From Mucilaginibacter sp. cycad4 (lineage in GTDB: Bacteria; Bacteroidota; Bacteroidia; Sphingobacteriales; Sphingobacteriaceae): a DNA stretch of 64,000 nucleotides. Under the pieces are notes generated by a model, which saw nothing but the letters and a program-made list of their open reading frames with translations, was not told the origin of the DNA and ran no database searches. Made by a program: the position numbers and the translations under genes. The stretch spans positions 744,001-808,000 of the forward strand of contig NZ_CP139559.1 of the NCBI RefSeq assembly GCF_034263275.1. The letters are read 5' to 3'. This document shows positions 35,437 to 44,064 of this stretch, in pieces. Within the stretch, counting starts at the first letter, position 1. Each line of letters begins with the position of its first letter.

Positions 35437-36828
35437 TTACAAGTGGATACACTCGCCGTAAGCTTCGGCGGCGGCTTCCATTACAGCTTCGCTCATGGTT
35501 GGGTGAGGGTGTACCGATTTGATGATCTCGTGACCGGTAGCTTCCAGTTTGCGGGCTGTGACTACTTCGGCAATCATTTCGGTAACATTGTAACCAAGCA
35601 TGTGAGCGCCTAAGAATTCGCCGTATTTGGCATCAAATATCACTTTTACAAAGCCATCTTTGGCGCCGGCAGCACTTGCTTTACCTGACGCCGAGAATGG
35701 AAATTTACCCACTTTAATTTCATAACCTGCCTCTTTAGCTGCTTTTTCGGTATAACCAACAGAAGCAACTTCAGGCGAGCAATAAGTACAGCCCGGGATG
35801 TTGTTATAATCAAGCGGATGCGGATTTTGACCTGCAATTTTTTCAACGCAGATAATACCTTCGGCAGATGCTACGTGAGCAAGGGCCTGACCCTTCACAA
35901 TATCGCCTATAGCATAAACCCCTTCAACGTTGGTGCGGTAAAAATCATCAACCAATACTTTACCGCGCTCGGTTTTAACGCCGTTTTCTTCAAGGCCGAT
36001 GCCTTCAAGGTTGGTAGCGATACCTACTGCAGAAAGAACAATCTCGGCCTCAAGTACTTCAGTACCGGCAGCTGTTTTTACAGTTACCTTGCAAAGATCT
36101 CCGCTGGCATCAATCGACTCCACATTTGAGCTGGTCATGATGTTGATGCCTTGTTTTTTAAGGATACGGTTTAAGCCTTTTGATACATCCTCATCCTCCA
36201 ACGGAACAATATTATCCAAAAACTCAACCACAGTAACTTTTGTACCTATTGAGTTATAAAAATAAGCAAACTCAATACCTATAGCACCCGAACCAACTAC
36301 AACCATCGATTTAGGCTGTTGAGGTAACACCATGGCCTGGCGGTAACCGATAACTTTTTTACCATCCTGTTTCAGGTTAGGTAATTCGCGCGAACGGCCG
36401 CCTGTTGCTAATATAATGTGTTTTGCACTGTAAGTTTTAGCTGACCCATCGGCAGCTTTAACTTCAACAACGCCTTTGCTTTTCAATTTACCAAAGCCAA
36501 CAAGAACATCTATCTTGTTTTTCTTCATCAAAAACTGAACACCCTTGCTCATGCCATCGGCAACGTTACGGCTTCTTTTAACAACTGCGGCAAAATCAAC
36601 TTCGCCGGCGCCGTTAATTTTAATACCGTAATCGGCACTGTGGTTAAGGTATTCAAAAACCTGGGCGCTTTTTAATAAAGCCTTGGTTGGGATACAACCC
36701 CAGTTCAAACAGATACCGCCTAATGATTCTTTTTCGACAATGGCGGTTTTTAAACCAAGCTGGGAAGCGCGGATAGCAGCAACATAGCCACCCGGGCCCG
36801 ACCCAATAACAATTACATCGTAATCCAT
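35437..36828 (-). CDS. lpdA: Dihydrolipoyl dehydrogenase (E3)
   Basis: 463 residues, standard for E3 of 2-oxo acid dehydrogenase complexes, which reoxidises dihydrolipoamide with NAD. FAD motif GSGPGGYVAAIRASQLG, redox disulfide GGICLNWGCIP, NAD motif VVGSGAIGIEFAYFY, FAD loop YAIGDIV and the C-terminal active-site HPHPT are all present. Cytosolic. A single gene; no E1/E2 genes are adjacent. Confidence 0.96.
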   Translation of the reverse strand: MDYDVIVIGSGPGGYVAAIRASQLGLKTAIVEKESLGGICLNWGCIPTKALLKSAQVFEYLNHSADYGIKINGAGEVDFAAVVKRSRNVADGMSKGVQFLMKKNKIDVLVGFGKLKSKGVVEVKAADGSAKTYSAKHIILATGGRSRELPNLKQDGKKVIGYRQAMVLPQQPKSMVVVGSGAIGIEFAYFYNSIGTKVTVVEFLDNIVPLEDEDVSKGLNRILKKQGINIMTSSNVESIDASGDLCKVTVKTAAGTEVLEAEIVLSAVGIATNLEGIGLEENGVKTERGKVLVDDFYRTNVEGVYAIGDIVKGQALAHVASAEGIICVEKIAGQNPHPLDYNNIPGCTYCSPEVASVGYTEKAAKEAGYEIKVGKFPFSASGKASAAGAKDGFVKVIFDAKYGEFLGAHMLGYNVTEMIAEVVTARKLEATGHEIIKSVHPHPTMSEAVMEAAAEAYGECIHL

Positions 36829-36857
36829 ATTATTATTGATATACTTTAATTTCGTTT

Positions 36858-36865
36858 CAAAGGTA
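36858..36865 (-). promoter_or_regulatory. -7 box of lpdA
   Basis: On the minus strand TACCTTTG, an exact TAnnTTTG match, 29 bases before the lpdA start. No clear -33 element. Confidence 0.5.
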
Positions 36866-37181
36866 AATAAGCTGTGCGGATTTTTGTGGTTTTTCCGCAG
36901 GCCCCTATTTTTTGAATGCCAAAGCTAAGTAAAAGGGCTGAAACCAAAAAATGTACTGCCGGTATATATGACTTGCCGGCGGTTATTTGTATCTGCGCTG
37001 TGTCATAAAAGCAAACGTGTAATATAATCATTAAGTCCGGATATGATTTAAACCATATTATTTGCAATATTTTCATCGCTTTTGACGATTGTTTTATGGT
37101 TTTTATGCTTATAATGTAAAATGTTGATAAATATATAATAATTGTTAACGTTAACTTAACATTGGTAATTAGTTCATTAAT
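36866..37181. other. Divergent intergenic region between lpdA and the receptor gene
   Basis: Together with the two promoters the gap is about 400 bases. It is AT-rich, with a T/A-rich stretch before the receptor promoter. No gene, repeat or RNA was recognised. Confidence 0.4.
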
Positions 37182-37189
37182 TATCTTTG
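37162..37189 (+). promoter_or_regulatory. Promoter of the Oar-like receptor
   Basis: -7 TATCTTTG at 37182-37189 fits TAnnTTTG exactly, with TTG at 37162-37164 as a possible -33 element. The leader to the ATG is about 30 bases. Confidence 0.6.
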
Positions 37190-37225
37190 CGCCAATTAAT
37201 TAAACGTATAATAAAAAAGCAATTT

Positions 37226-40200
37226 ATGAGGAAGCATTACCTTCTTTTATTACTTCTCATCGGCTTTTCGTTCTTCACTGGTAAGAGCGTATTAGCCCAG
37301 GGTGTAACCACCGCCAGCATTAACGGTACCGTTACCGATGCTAAAGGTGCTATTCCCGGTGCAACCGTAACAATTACACACATCCCAACAGGTACTGTGT
37401 ATTCAACTGTAACCCGTGCCGACGGCCGTTACAACATCCCTAACTTAAGAGTAGGTGGCCCCTACACTTTCAAAGTAACTTTTATTGGTTACGCAAATTA
37501 TGTTCAGGAAGGTATTAACCTTTCAATTGGTCAGGATCAAAGAATCGCTGCCCAACTTGCTGATAACACTACTTCATTAAAAGAGGTAACTGTTAGAGGT
37601 ACTGCAGGTAAAGTGATCAACTCTTCACGTACCGGCGCCCGCGAAACCATCAGCCGTCAGCAAATTGAAAACCTGCCAACTATTGCCCGTTCATTAACCG
37701 ACTTTACTAAATTGACTCCATCTGCAAATGGTTTATCATTTGGCGGTCGTTCAAGTACTTTCAATAACATTACTGTTGACGGTGCTTTGTTCAACAACTC
37801 ATTTGGTTTATCAGGTACATTGGGTGGTCAAACAAGTTCACAGCCAATTTCATTAGACGCGATTGACCAGATCCAGGTTGATATTGCCCCTTATGACGTG
37901 CGCCAGGGTAACTTTACCGGTGCAGGTGTTAACACTGTGGTAAAATCAGGTACTAATGAAGTTAAAGGTACTGCTTACTATTTTGCCCGTGGTTCAAAAT
38001 TGCAAGGTTACCATGTTGGCCCAACCAACCTGAACGTAACTGACGTAAATTACCATACAGATGGTGTTGCTGTAGGCGGCCCGATTATCAAAAACAAATT
38101 ATTCTTATTCGTATCTGGTGAGCAGGAAAGAATCACTCAACCACCTTCAGCTGTTTATGTAGCTGGCGGTTCAGGCGCAAGTGGTGCAAACGTATCACAG
38201 GTACAAGCTTCTACACTTGATGCTATCAAACAAAAACTTGCAACTTTTGGTTATGATCCTGGTGTTTACCAAGGTTACAACTACCGTACATCAAGCAATA
38301 AATTAACTGCTAAGATTGATTGGAACATCAATAAAAACAACACTTTAAGTGCTAAGTATTTTTACTTAAAATCATTTAAAGATCAGCCTGCAAGTAACTC
38401 AGGTATTGTTAATGGCGGTGTTGGTTATGGTACTACACGTGCACCAGGTGTGTCTACCCTGCCATTCTACGGTTCAGGTTACACTATCAACAACAACTTT
38501 AACATTGGTATTATTGAGTTAGATACACGTTTCAGCAACAAAGTTTCAAACAAACTTACTGTTGGATACTCTGCCTTAAGAGATTTCCGTAACTTCCTTG
38601 GTAGCTCAACTATTCCTATGGTTGATATCGGTAACGGTACAAGTGACGCCAATGGTAACGTAGTAACTGCTGCCAACGCAACAGCAACCAGCTTTGGTTC
38701 GGAGCTTTATACAGCCGGAAACTTGTTAAATACCAATATTTTCCAGTTTTCCGACGATTTAACCATCTTCTCTGGTAAACACGAGTTTACAATAGGTACC
38801 AGTAACCAAATCCAGAGCTACACCAATGGTTTTGCTCCTGATTACAATGGTTTATATACCTATAACTCAGCTTCTGACTTCATAAACGGCTTGCCGGCAG
38901 CAGCTTACACGCTACGTTATTCTGCAGTAGGTAATTCATTCCCGTTTGCTAAAATAAAAGCTTCTATCTACAGTTTTTACGTACAGGATAGGTTCCACGT
39001 AACTGATAACTTCAGGTTAACTTACGGCTTAAGGGCTGATTATGATGTATTCCCTACTACTTTGGCTGCAAACTCAAATGCTGCAGCTCTAACTTTTCAG
39101 GGCGGTACTCATGTTGATGTTTCTAAATTGCCGAAAAACAGGGTTCAGTTATCACCTCGTGTAGGCTTTAACTGGGATGTTAATGGCGATGGTTCTACCC
39201 AGGTTCGTGGTGGTTCTGGTTTATTCACCGGTTCGGTACCATTTGTATGGATCTCAAACCAGGCGTCAAACAACGGTTTGTTATTCGGTTCATACACCAT
39301 TACCAAAGCAAATGCTACTCCTGCTAATGCCGGTCAGTTAGTGTTTGATCCAAATGTTAACAAAAACAGGCCTTCAAACGCAGTAGCTGCAACTTCATAT
39401 GAGTTAGACGTTGCTGATCCAAACCTGAAATATCCAAAAATCTGGAGAACGAACTTAGCTATCGACCAAAAATTACCTGGCGGTATCATCGGTACAATCG
39501 AAGGTGCTTACACTAAAGATATCCGTGCAATTTATCACCAGAACCTTGTTCTTTCTGATGGTTACAGCACTTTTGCAGGCCCTGAAGGTCAAATCCGTTA
39601 CGATTTAAAAAATACTACTCCTGCTGCAGCTGCAGCAACTGCACAAAACCCGGCTATTACCGGTTTATATTATATGAAGAATACTTCAAAAGGTTTTTCA
39701 TACTTCATTACCGGTCAGTTACAAAAAAGCTTCACCAATGGTTTTGCTGCAAGCTTTGCATACACTTATACCAAATCGAAAGATGTTAACGACGGTGGTT
39801 CAACTGCAAGCACTATCTGGAGCACCAGGTATGTTGCCGGTAACCCTAACGCCGACAATATTTCAAACAGCTCATACGTACAACCAAACCGTATCATTGC
39901 TACCGTATCTTACCGTAAACAATACGCTAAAAACTTAGCTACTACAGTTGGTTTAGTATTTGAAGCTGCTAACAGCGGTGCGGTATCTTACATTACTGCC
40001 AATGACCCGAACAACGACGGTGCTACCAACGACTTAATGTACATCCCTAAAAGCCAGGGCGACATAACATTAGTTGCTGCTCCAACTGCTGCTAACGGTA
40101 CTGTTGATACTCGTACCCCAGCACAAATCTGGAACCAGTTAAACAACTTCATTAACCAGGATTCATACTTAAGTGCACACAGAGGTCAGTTTGCTCAAAG

Positions 40201-40555
40201 GAATGGTGCTATATTGCCAACCTTCAAAAGGTTAGACCTACACTTTGCACAAGACTTCATGATCCAGGCAGGTAAAACTAAAAACACATTAGAATTTACT
40301 TTCGATGTAATCAACTTTACCAACTTGTTGAATCGTAACTGGGGCTTATATCAAGTATCTTACAGTGGTTTCAACAACGGTGCAACTACTGTGTTAAGGT
40401 ATATGGGTAAAGATGCCACAACCGGCAAAGCTCAGTATGCATTCCCTTATCTTGATGCAAATAACGCAATTCCTGTTACTAAGTCATTCCAAAACGATAT
40501 CAGCACCTTCTCACGCTTCCAGGCGCAAATAGGTGTAAGGTATATCTTCAACTAA
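37226..40555 (+). CDS. Oar-like TonB-dependent receptor
   Basis: 1109 residues from the ATG; an upstream TTG lies within the -7 box and is rejected. Signal peptide ending SVLAQ, a carboxypeptidase-regulatory-like beta domain (about 28-110, TASINGTVTDAKGAIPGATV), then plug (GGRSSTFNNITVDGALFNN) and a long barrel ending in VRYIFN with a C-terminal aromatic-type residue pattern. Oar-type receptors import peptides or other large substrates with TonB energy or serve as adhesion-related porins. The strongly biased, ggt/tta/aac-rich codon choice compared with neighbours suggests high expression. No SusD partner follows. Confidence 0.9.
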   Translation: MRKHYLLLLLLIGFSFFTGKSVLAQGVTTASINGTVTDAKGAIPGATVTITHIPTGTVYSTVTRADGRYNIPNLRVGGPYTFKVTFIGYANYVQEGINLSIGQDQRIAAQLADNTTSLKEVTVRGTAGKVINSSRTGARETISRQQIENLPTIARSLTDFTKLTPSANGLSFGGRSSTFNNITVDGALFNNSFGLSGTLGGQTSSQPISLDAIDQIQVDIAPYDVRQGNFTGAGVNTVVKSGTNEVKGTAYYFARGSKLQGYHVGPTNLNVTDVNYHTDGVAVGGPIIKNKLFLFVSGEQERITQPPSAVYVAGGSGASGANVSQVQASTLDAIKQKLATFGYDPGVYQGYNYRTSSNKLTAKIDWNINKNNTLSAKYFYLKSFKDQPASNSGIVNGGVGYGTTRAPGVSTLPFYGSGYTINNNFNIGIIELDTRFSNKVSNKLTVGYSALRDFRNFLGSSTIPMVDIGNGTSDANGNVVTAANATATSFGSELYTAGNLLNTNIFQFSDDLTIFSGKHEFTIGTSNQIQSYTNGFAPDYNGLYTYNSASDFINGLPAAAYTLRYSAVGNSFPFAKIKASIYSFYVQDRFHVTDNFRLTYGLRADYDVFPTTLAANSNAAALTFQGGTHVDVSKLPKNRVQLSPRVGFNWDVNGDGSTQVRGGSGLFTGSVPFVWISNQASNNGLLFGSYTITKANATPANAGQLVFDPNVNKNRPSNAVAATSYELDVADPNLKYPKIWRTNLAIDQKLPGGIIGTIEGAYTKDIRAIYHQNLVLSDGYSTFAGPEGQIRYDLKNTTPAAAAATAQNPAITGLYYMKNTSKGFSYFITGQLQKSFTNGFAASFAYTYTKSKDVNDGGSTASTIWSTRYVAGNPNADNISNSSYVQPNRIIATVSYRKQYAKNLATTVGLVFEAANSGAVSYITANDPNNDGATNDLMYIPKSQGDITLVAAPTAANGTVDTRTPAQIWNQLNNFINQDSYLSAHRGQFAQRNGAILPTFKRLDLHFAQDFMIQAGKTKNTLEFTFDVINFTNLLNRNWGLYQVSYSGFNNGATTVLRYMGKDATTGKAQYAFPYLDANNAIPVTKSFQNDISTFSRFQAQIGVRYIFN

Positions 40556-40575
40556 GAATAACTTATATGTTATAT

Positions 40576-40609
40576 AAAAGTCCCGGCTATTTGGTCGGGA
40601 CTTTTTTTG
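40576..40609 (+). terminator. Rho-independent terminator of the receptor gene
   Basis: aaagtcccg / cgggacttt stem around gctatttggt, followed by seven or more T. Confidence 0.85.
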
Positions 40610-40618
40610 TTTTATTGT

Positions 40619-40665
40619 GAAAAATAGAAAGGCGCTTGGTTTACCCTAAGCGCCTTTCTATTTTT
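40619..40665. terminator. Bidirectional terminator between the receptor gene and purM
   Basis: A perfect 18-base stem (aaaaatagaaaggcgctt and its complement) with an 11-base loop lies between convergent genes. The A/T-rich outer ends serve both directions. Confidence 0.85.
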
Positions 40666-40681
40666 ATATTGTGAAAACTAT

Positions 40682-41863
40682 TTATTCGTACTTAAACACC
40701 CCAAATTCCGAGGTTACTGTTACTTTTTTTGTATCTGCTTTTTCAACCCTGCCTATGATCTGTGCATCAACACTAAGGCTTTTTGAAATGCTGATCAGTT
40801 CGGTGGCAATGGCTTCGGGTACATAAAGCTCCATACGATGCCCCATGTTAAATACTTTGTACATTTCCTGCCAGCTGGTTTTTGATTCCTCATGGATGAG
40901 TTTAAACAGTGGTGGTACAGGGAACAGGTTGTCTTTTATGATATGCAAACCTTCAACAAAATGCAATACTTTAGTTTGTGCGCCGCCGCTGCAATGCACC
41001 ATGCCGTGCACCTGGCTGCGATAACCATCTAAAATTTGCTTAATGATTGGGGCGTAGGTGCGGGTTGCGCTTAAAACAAGCTTGCCTGCAGTTACGGTTT
41101 GGCCATTGCCGATATCAATGGCATCGGTAAGGTTTTTACTTCCCGAAAAGATCAGATCGTAAGGGATGGCCGCGTCATAGCTTTCGGGGAATTTATCGGC
41201 AATGTTTTTATTGAACACATCATGACGGGCCGATGTAAGGCCGTTTGAGCCCATACCCCCGTTATATTCTTTTTCATAGCTGGCTTGTCCGTACGAGGCA
41301 AGGCCAACTATTACATCGCCGGGTTCAATGCGGTGGTTTGAGATCACATCTTCGCGTTTCATACGGCAGGTAACTGTCGAATCAACAATGATGGTACGTA
41401 CCAGGTCGCCTACGTCGGCAGTTTCGCCGCCGGTGGAGTAGATGCCTATGCCGGCCTCGCGCAGTTCGGCTAAAATCTCTTCGGTGCCATTAATAATTGC
41501 GGCAATAACTTCGCCGGGAATGAGTCCCTTATTGCGGCCGATGGTTGATGATAGCAGGATATTATCCGTTGCGCCAACACAAAGCAAGTCGTCCAGGTTC
41601 ATGATAATGGCATCCTGCGCAATGCCGCGCCATACGGATATATCTCCCGTCTCTTTCCAGTAAGTATAAGCCAGGGACGATTTAGTGCCGGCACCATCGG
41701 CGTGCATAATATTGCAATACTCAGGATCGTTGGTTAAGATATCGGGTACTATTTTGCAGAAAGCTTTTGGGAAAATGCCTTTGTCTATATTTTTTATGGC
41801 ATTGTGAACGTCATCTTTGGAGGCTGATACGCCACGCTGATCATATCTTTGCGAAGAAATCAT
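40682..41863 (-). CDS. purM: Phosphoribosylformylglycinamidine cyclo-ligase (AIR synthase)
   Basis: 393 residues, as in the longer AIR-synthase type found in Bacteroidota (E. coli PurM is about 345). Start ATG at MISSQRYDQRGVSASK; a TTG two codons earlier lies in the promoter and is rejected. ATP-binding AIR-synthase pattern: HADGAGTKSSLAY, MNLDDLLCVGA, YSTGGETADVGD. Catalyses ATP-dependent ring closure in purine synthesis. The window also ends in purL, the preceding step, but as separate units. Confidence 0.9.
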   Translation of the reverse strand: MISSQRYDQRGVSASKDDVHNAIKNIDKGIFPKAFCKIVPDILTNDPEYCNIMHADGAGTKSSLAYTYWKETGDISVWRGIAQDAIIMNLDDLLCVGATDNILLSSTIGRNKGLIPGEVIAAIINGTEEILAELREAGIGIYSTGGETADVGDLVRTIIVDSTVTCRMKREDVISNHRIEPGDVIVGLASYGQASYEKEYNGGMGSNGLTSARHDVFNKNIADKFPESYDAAIPYDLIFSGSKNLTDAIDIGNGQTVTAGKLVLSATRTYAPIIKQILDGYRSQVHGMVHCSGGAQTKVLHFVEGLHIIKDNLFPVPPLFKLIHEESKTSWQEMYKVFNMGHRMELYVPEAIATELISISKSLSVDAQIIGRVEKADTKKVTVTSEFGVFKYE

Positions 41864-41866
41864 GGG

Positions 41867-41874
41867 CAAATATA
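41867..41874 (-). promoter_or_regulatory. -7 box of purM, leaderless arrangement
   Basis: TATATTTG on the minus strand ends three bases before the ATG, implying a transcript that starts at or beside the start codon. Confidence 0.5.
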
Positions 41875-42082
41875 ATGCTATTAACCTTAATTTTAAGAAA
41901 GAGTGCTACTCCTTATATGGAGTTTGAATTATGAATGTGATCTGATTAATAAAATTGACTGAAATTGTGTTTCTTTGTAAGAAAATAGACTGGTGTATAT
42001 GATCAGCCTGTTTTATCAGCTTAATCTAAAGCAATTCGCGCTCATAACTCTTCATCAGCCGGATTGGTAGTATGTACTTCTT

Positions 42083-43858
42083 ATGTTAAAAACGCTTTCC
42101 TACAAAATAAACCGCTGGCGGCTAAAACGCAATAGCCAACGTAACTTTTTAATTTATTGCAGCGTGTTTGTAGGTTTTATGGGCGGACTGGCGGCCGTAG
42201 CCCTTAAGTTTTTAGTACATTTAATGGAAGAGCTAAGTCGAAATATCTCTTCGCACCTGTATTATCATATAGCGTACGTGTTTTTGCCTGCAATCGGCAT
42301 TTTGGGTACCGTGCTGTACCAGCACCTGATTAACCGCGATAAGATCGAAAAAGGGATAGGTAAGGTGCTCATCAATATCAAAAAGAACCGCTCAAACATC
42401 AAAGCCAACAATATTTATTCGCATTTAATAACAAGCTCATTAACTATAGGCTTCGGCGGTTCGGCAGGATTGGAGGCGCCTATTGTTTGCACGGGTACAG
42501 CCATTGGCTCAAACGTAGGTAAGTTTTTTAAGCTTACACCTTATGAAAAAACGGTATTGTTAGCAGCAGGATGCTCGGCGGGTATAGCGGCAGTGTTTAA
42601 CAGCCCTATTGCCGGGGTGCTTTTTTCACTGGAGATATTAATAGGAGAGATCACCATTCCCACTTTTATACCTTTATTAATAGCCTCTGCTACGGGGGTA
42701 GTGGTATCCAAATTATTGTACTCGGGGCAATTGTTCCATTTGGTTACAGAAGGCTGGGCAATGAACGCCCTGCCATTTTACGTGCTGCTTGGCATATTAA
42801 GCGGATGGATAGCTATTTATATATCCAAAGTAGGTGGTAAACTTGAAGGTGGGATCCTTAAAAAGCAAAACCGATACATGCGGGCAATTGTCGGCGGTGT
42901 GATATTAGGGTTGATCATTGCGGTGTTTCCTCAATTGTTTGGCGAGGGATATCATTATCTCACTGAAATTTTAAACGGTAATATCAATGTATTAAAAGAG
43001 GAGAGCTTTTTTGCCGACTGGCTTTCCGAGCCGCTTGTAATGCTTTTATTTATAGGAGCATTGGTGTTTTCGAAAATCATTGCCGCGGGCATTACAATCG
43101 GTGCGGGTGGTAATGGCGGTACATTTGCGCCTACGGTGTTCACGGGCGCTTTTCTGGGGCTGTTTGTGGCCTTCGGCGTTAATCAAACCGGGCTGATACA
43201 TTTAAATACAGTTAATTTTATTGCTGTGGGTATGGCAGGTGCCCTGGCCGGTGTATTGCATGCTCCGCTAACTGCCATATTTCTGATAGCCGAAATTACC
43301 GGTGGATATGTGCTGTTTATTCCACTTATGATCGTATCGGCTATATCATACATCATATCGCGCTATTCATCGCCCCATAATATGTACTGGAGCCAGCTGA
43401 TTTATCATGACAATATTCATCCGGGGCAGGATTACGGCATGCTTAACAGTATAATGCTTGATAGTATCATTAACCGCAAATATACTCCTGTTGATAAACA
43501 AATGCCGGTTGGCGAATTTTACCAGGTACTGGCTAAAACCGATGCCAATATTTTTCCGGTGCTTAAAGGGGATGGAAGTCTTGAAGGCGTTGTATTGATA
43601 GACGACATTCGCCGGCGCTTGTTCAATAAAGATATCGCGGATGAAAGTATAGCCGATATCATGATTGAACCCCCGGCCATAATTGACTATGATCAACCAG
43701 CCAGCAGCGTTATGGATACCTTTGATGCCATTGACGTATGGCAGTTACCGGTGGTAAAAGATGAGGTTTTTATCGGCTTTATATCCAAATCGGCATTGCT
43801 ATCAAAATATCGTGAAGTAATTATTGAGCAGCATAAGGCGAGCGATTTGTTTGCATAA
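42083..43858 (+). CDS. ClC-family chloride channel/transporter with CBS pair
   Basis: 591 residues. N-terminal ClC membrane domain (about 20-430) with the filter motifs GFGGSAGLEAP (with the gating Glu) and GAGGNGGTFAP; then a CBS-domain pair (about 450-580) ending near VVKDEVFIGFISKSALL. Moves chloride, probably in exchange for protons, across the inner membrane. The C-terminal CBS pair may bind adenine nucleotides. No fluoride-specific features seen. Confidence 0.92.
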   Translation: MLKTLSYKINRWRLKRNSQRNFLIYCSVFVGFMGGLAAVALKFLVHLMEELSRNISSHLYYHIAYVFLPAIGILGTVLYQHLINRDKIEKGIGKVLINIKKNRSNIKANNIYSHLITSSLTIGFGGSAGLEAPIVCTGTAIGSNVGKFFKLTPYEKTVLLAAGCSAGIAAVFNSPIAGVLFSLEILIGEITIPTFIPLLIASATGVVVSKLLYSGQLFHLVTEGWAMNALPFYVLLGILSGWIAIYISKVGGKLEGGILKKQNRYMRAIVGGVILGLIIAVFPQLFGEGYHYLTEILNGNINVLKEESFFADWLSEPLVMLLFIGALVFSKIIAAGITIGAGGNGGTFAPTVFTGAFLGLFVAFGVNQTGLIHLNTVNFIAVGMAGALAGVLHAPLTAIFLIAEITGGYVLFIPLMIVSAISYIISRYSSPHNMYWSQLIYHDNIHPGQDYGMLNSIMLDSIINRKYTPVDKQMPVGEFYQVLAKTDANIFPVLKGDGSLEGVVLIDDIRRRLFNKDIADESIADIMIEPPAIIDYDQPASSVMDTFDAIDVWQLPVVKDEVFIGFISKSALLSKYREVIIEQHKASDLFA

Positions 43859-43990
43859 GCACTAATTTTACAAATTCAATCGAATTTCCCGAATTGCCTT
43901 GCTTGTTTGTGAGAGTTAAGGGAGGAGATGGGGGCCGAATAATTCAGGTCAATAATCCACGCAGGCAGGTCATGGGATTAAAATAAAAAA

Positions 43991-44055
43991 ACGAATTGCC
44001 ACAAAATTTATCGAACTATGATTAGTGTAATTCGATTTAATTCGTGGCAATTCGT
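43991..44055. repeat. Inverted repeat acgaattgccac between convergent genes
   Basis: acgaattgccac (43991-44002) and gtggcaattcgt (44044-44055) are perfect complements, with more near-repeats of aattcg between them. Lies between the converging ClC and glnN genes. Could be a terminator or a dispersed repeat; T-runs are weak. Confidence 0.5.
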
Positions 44056-44064
44056 GTTAAGATC

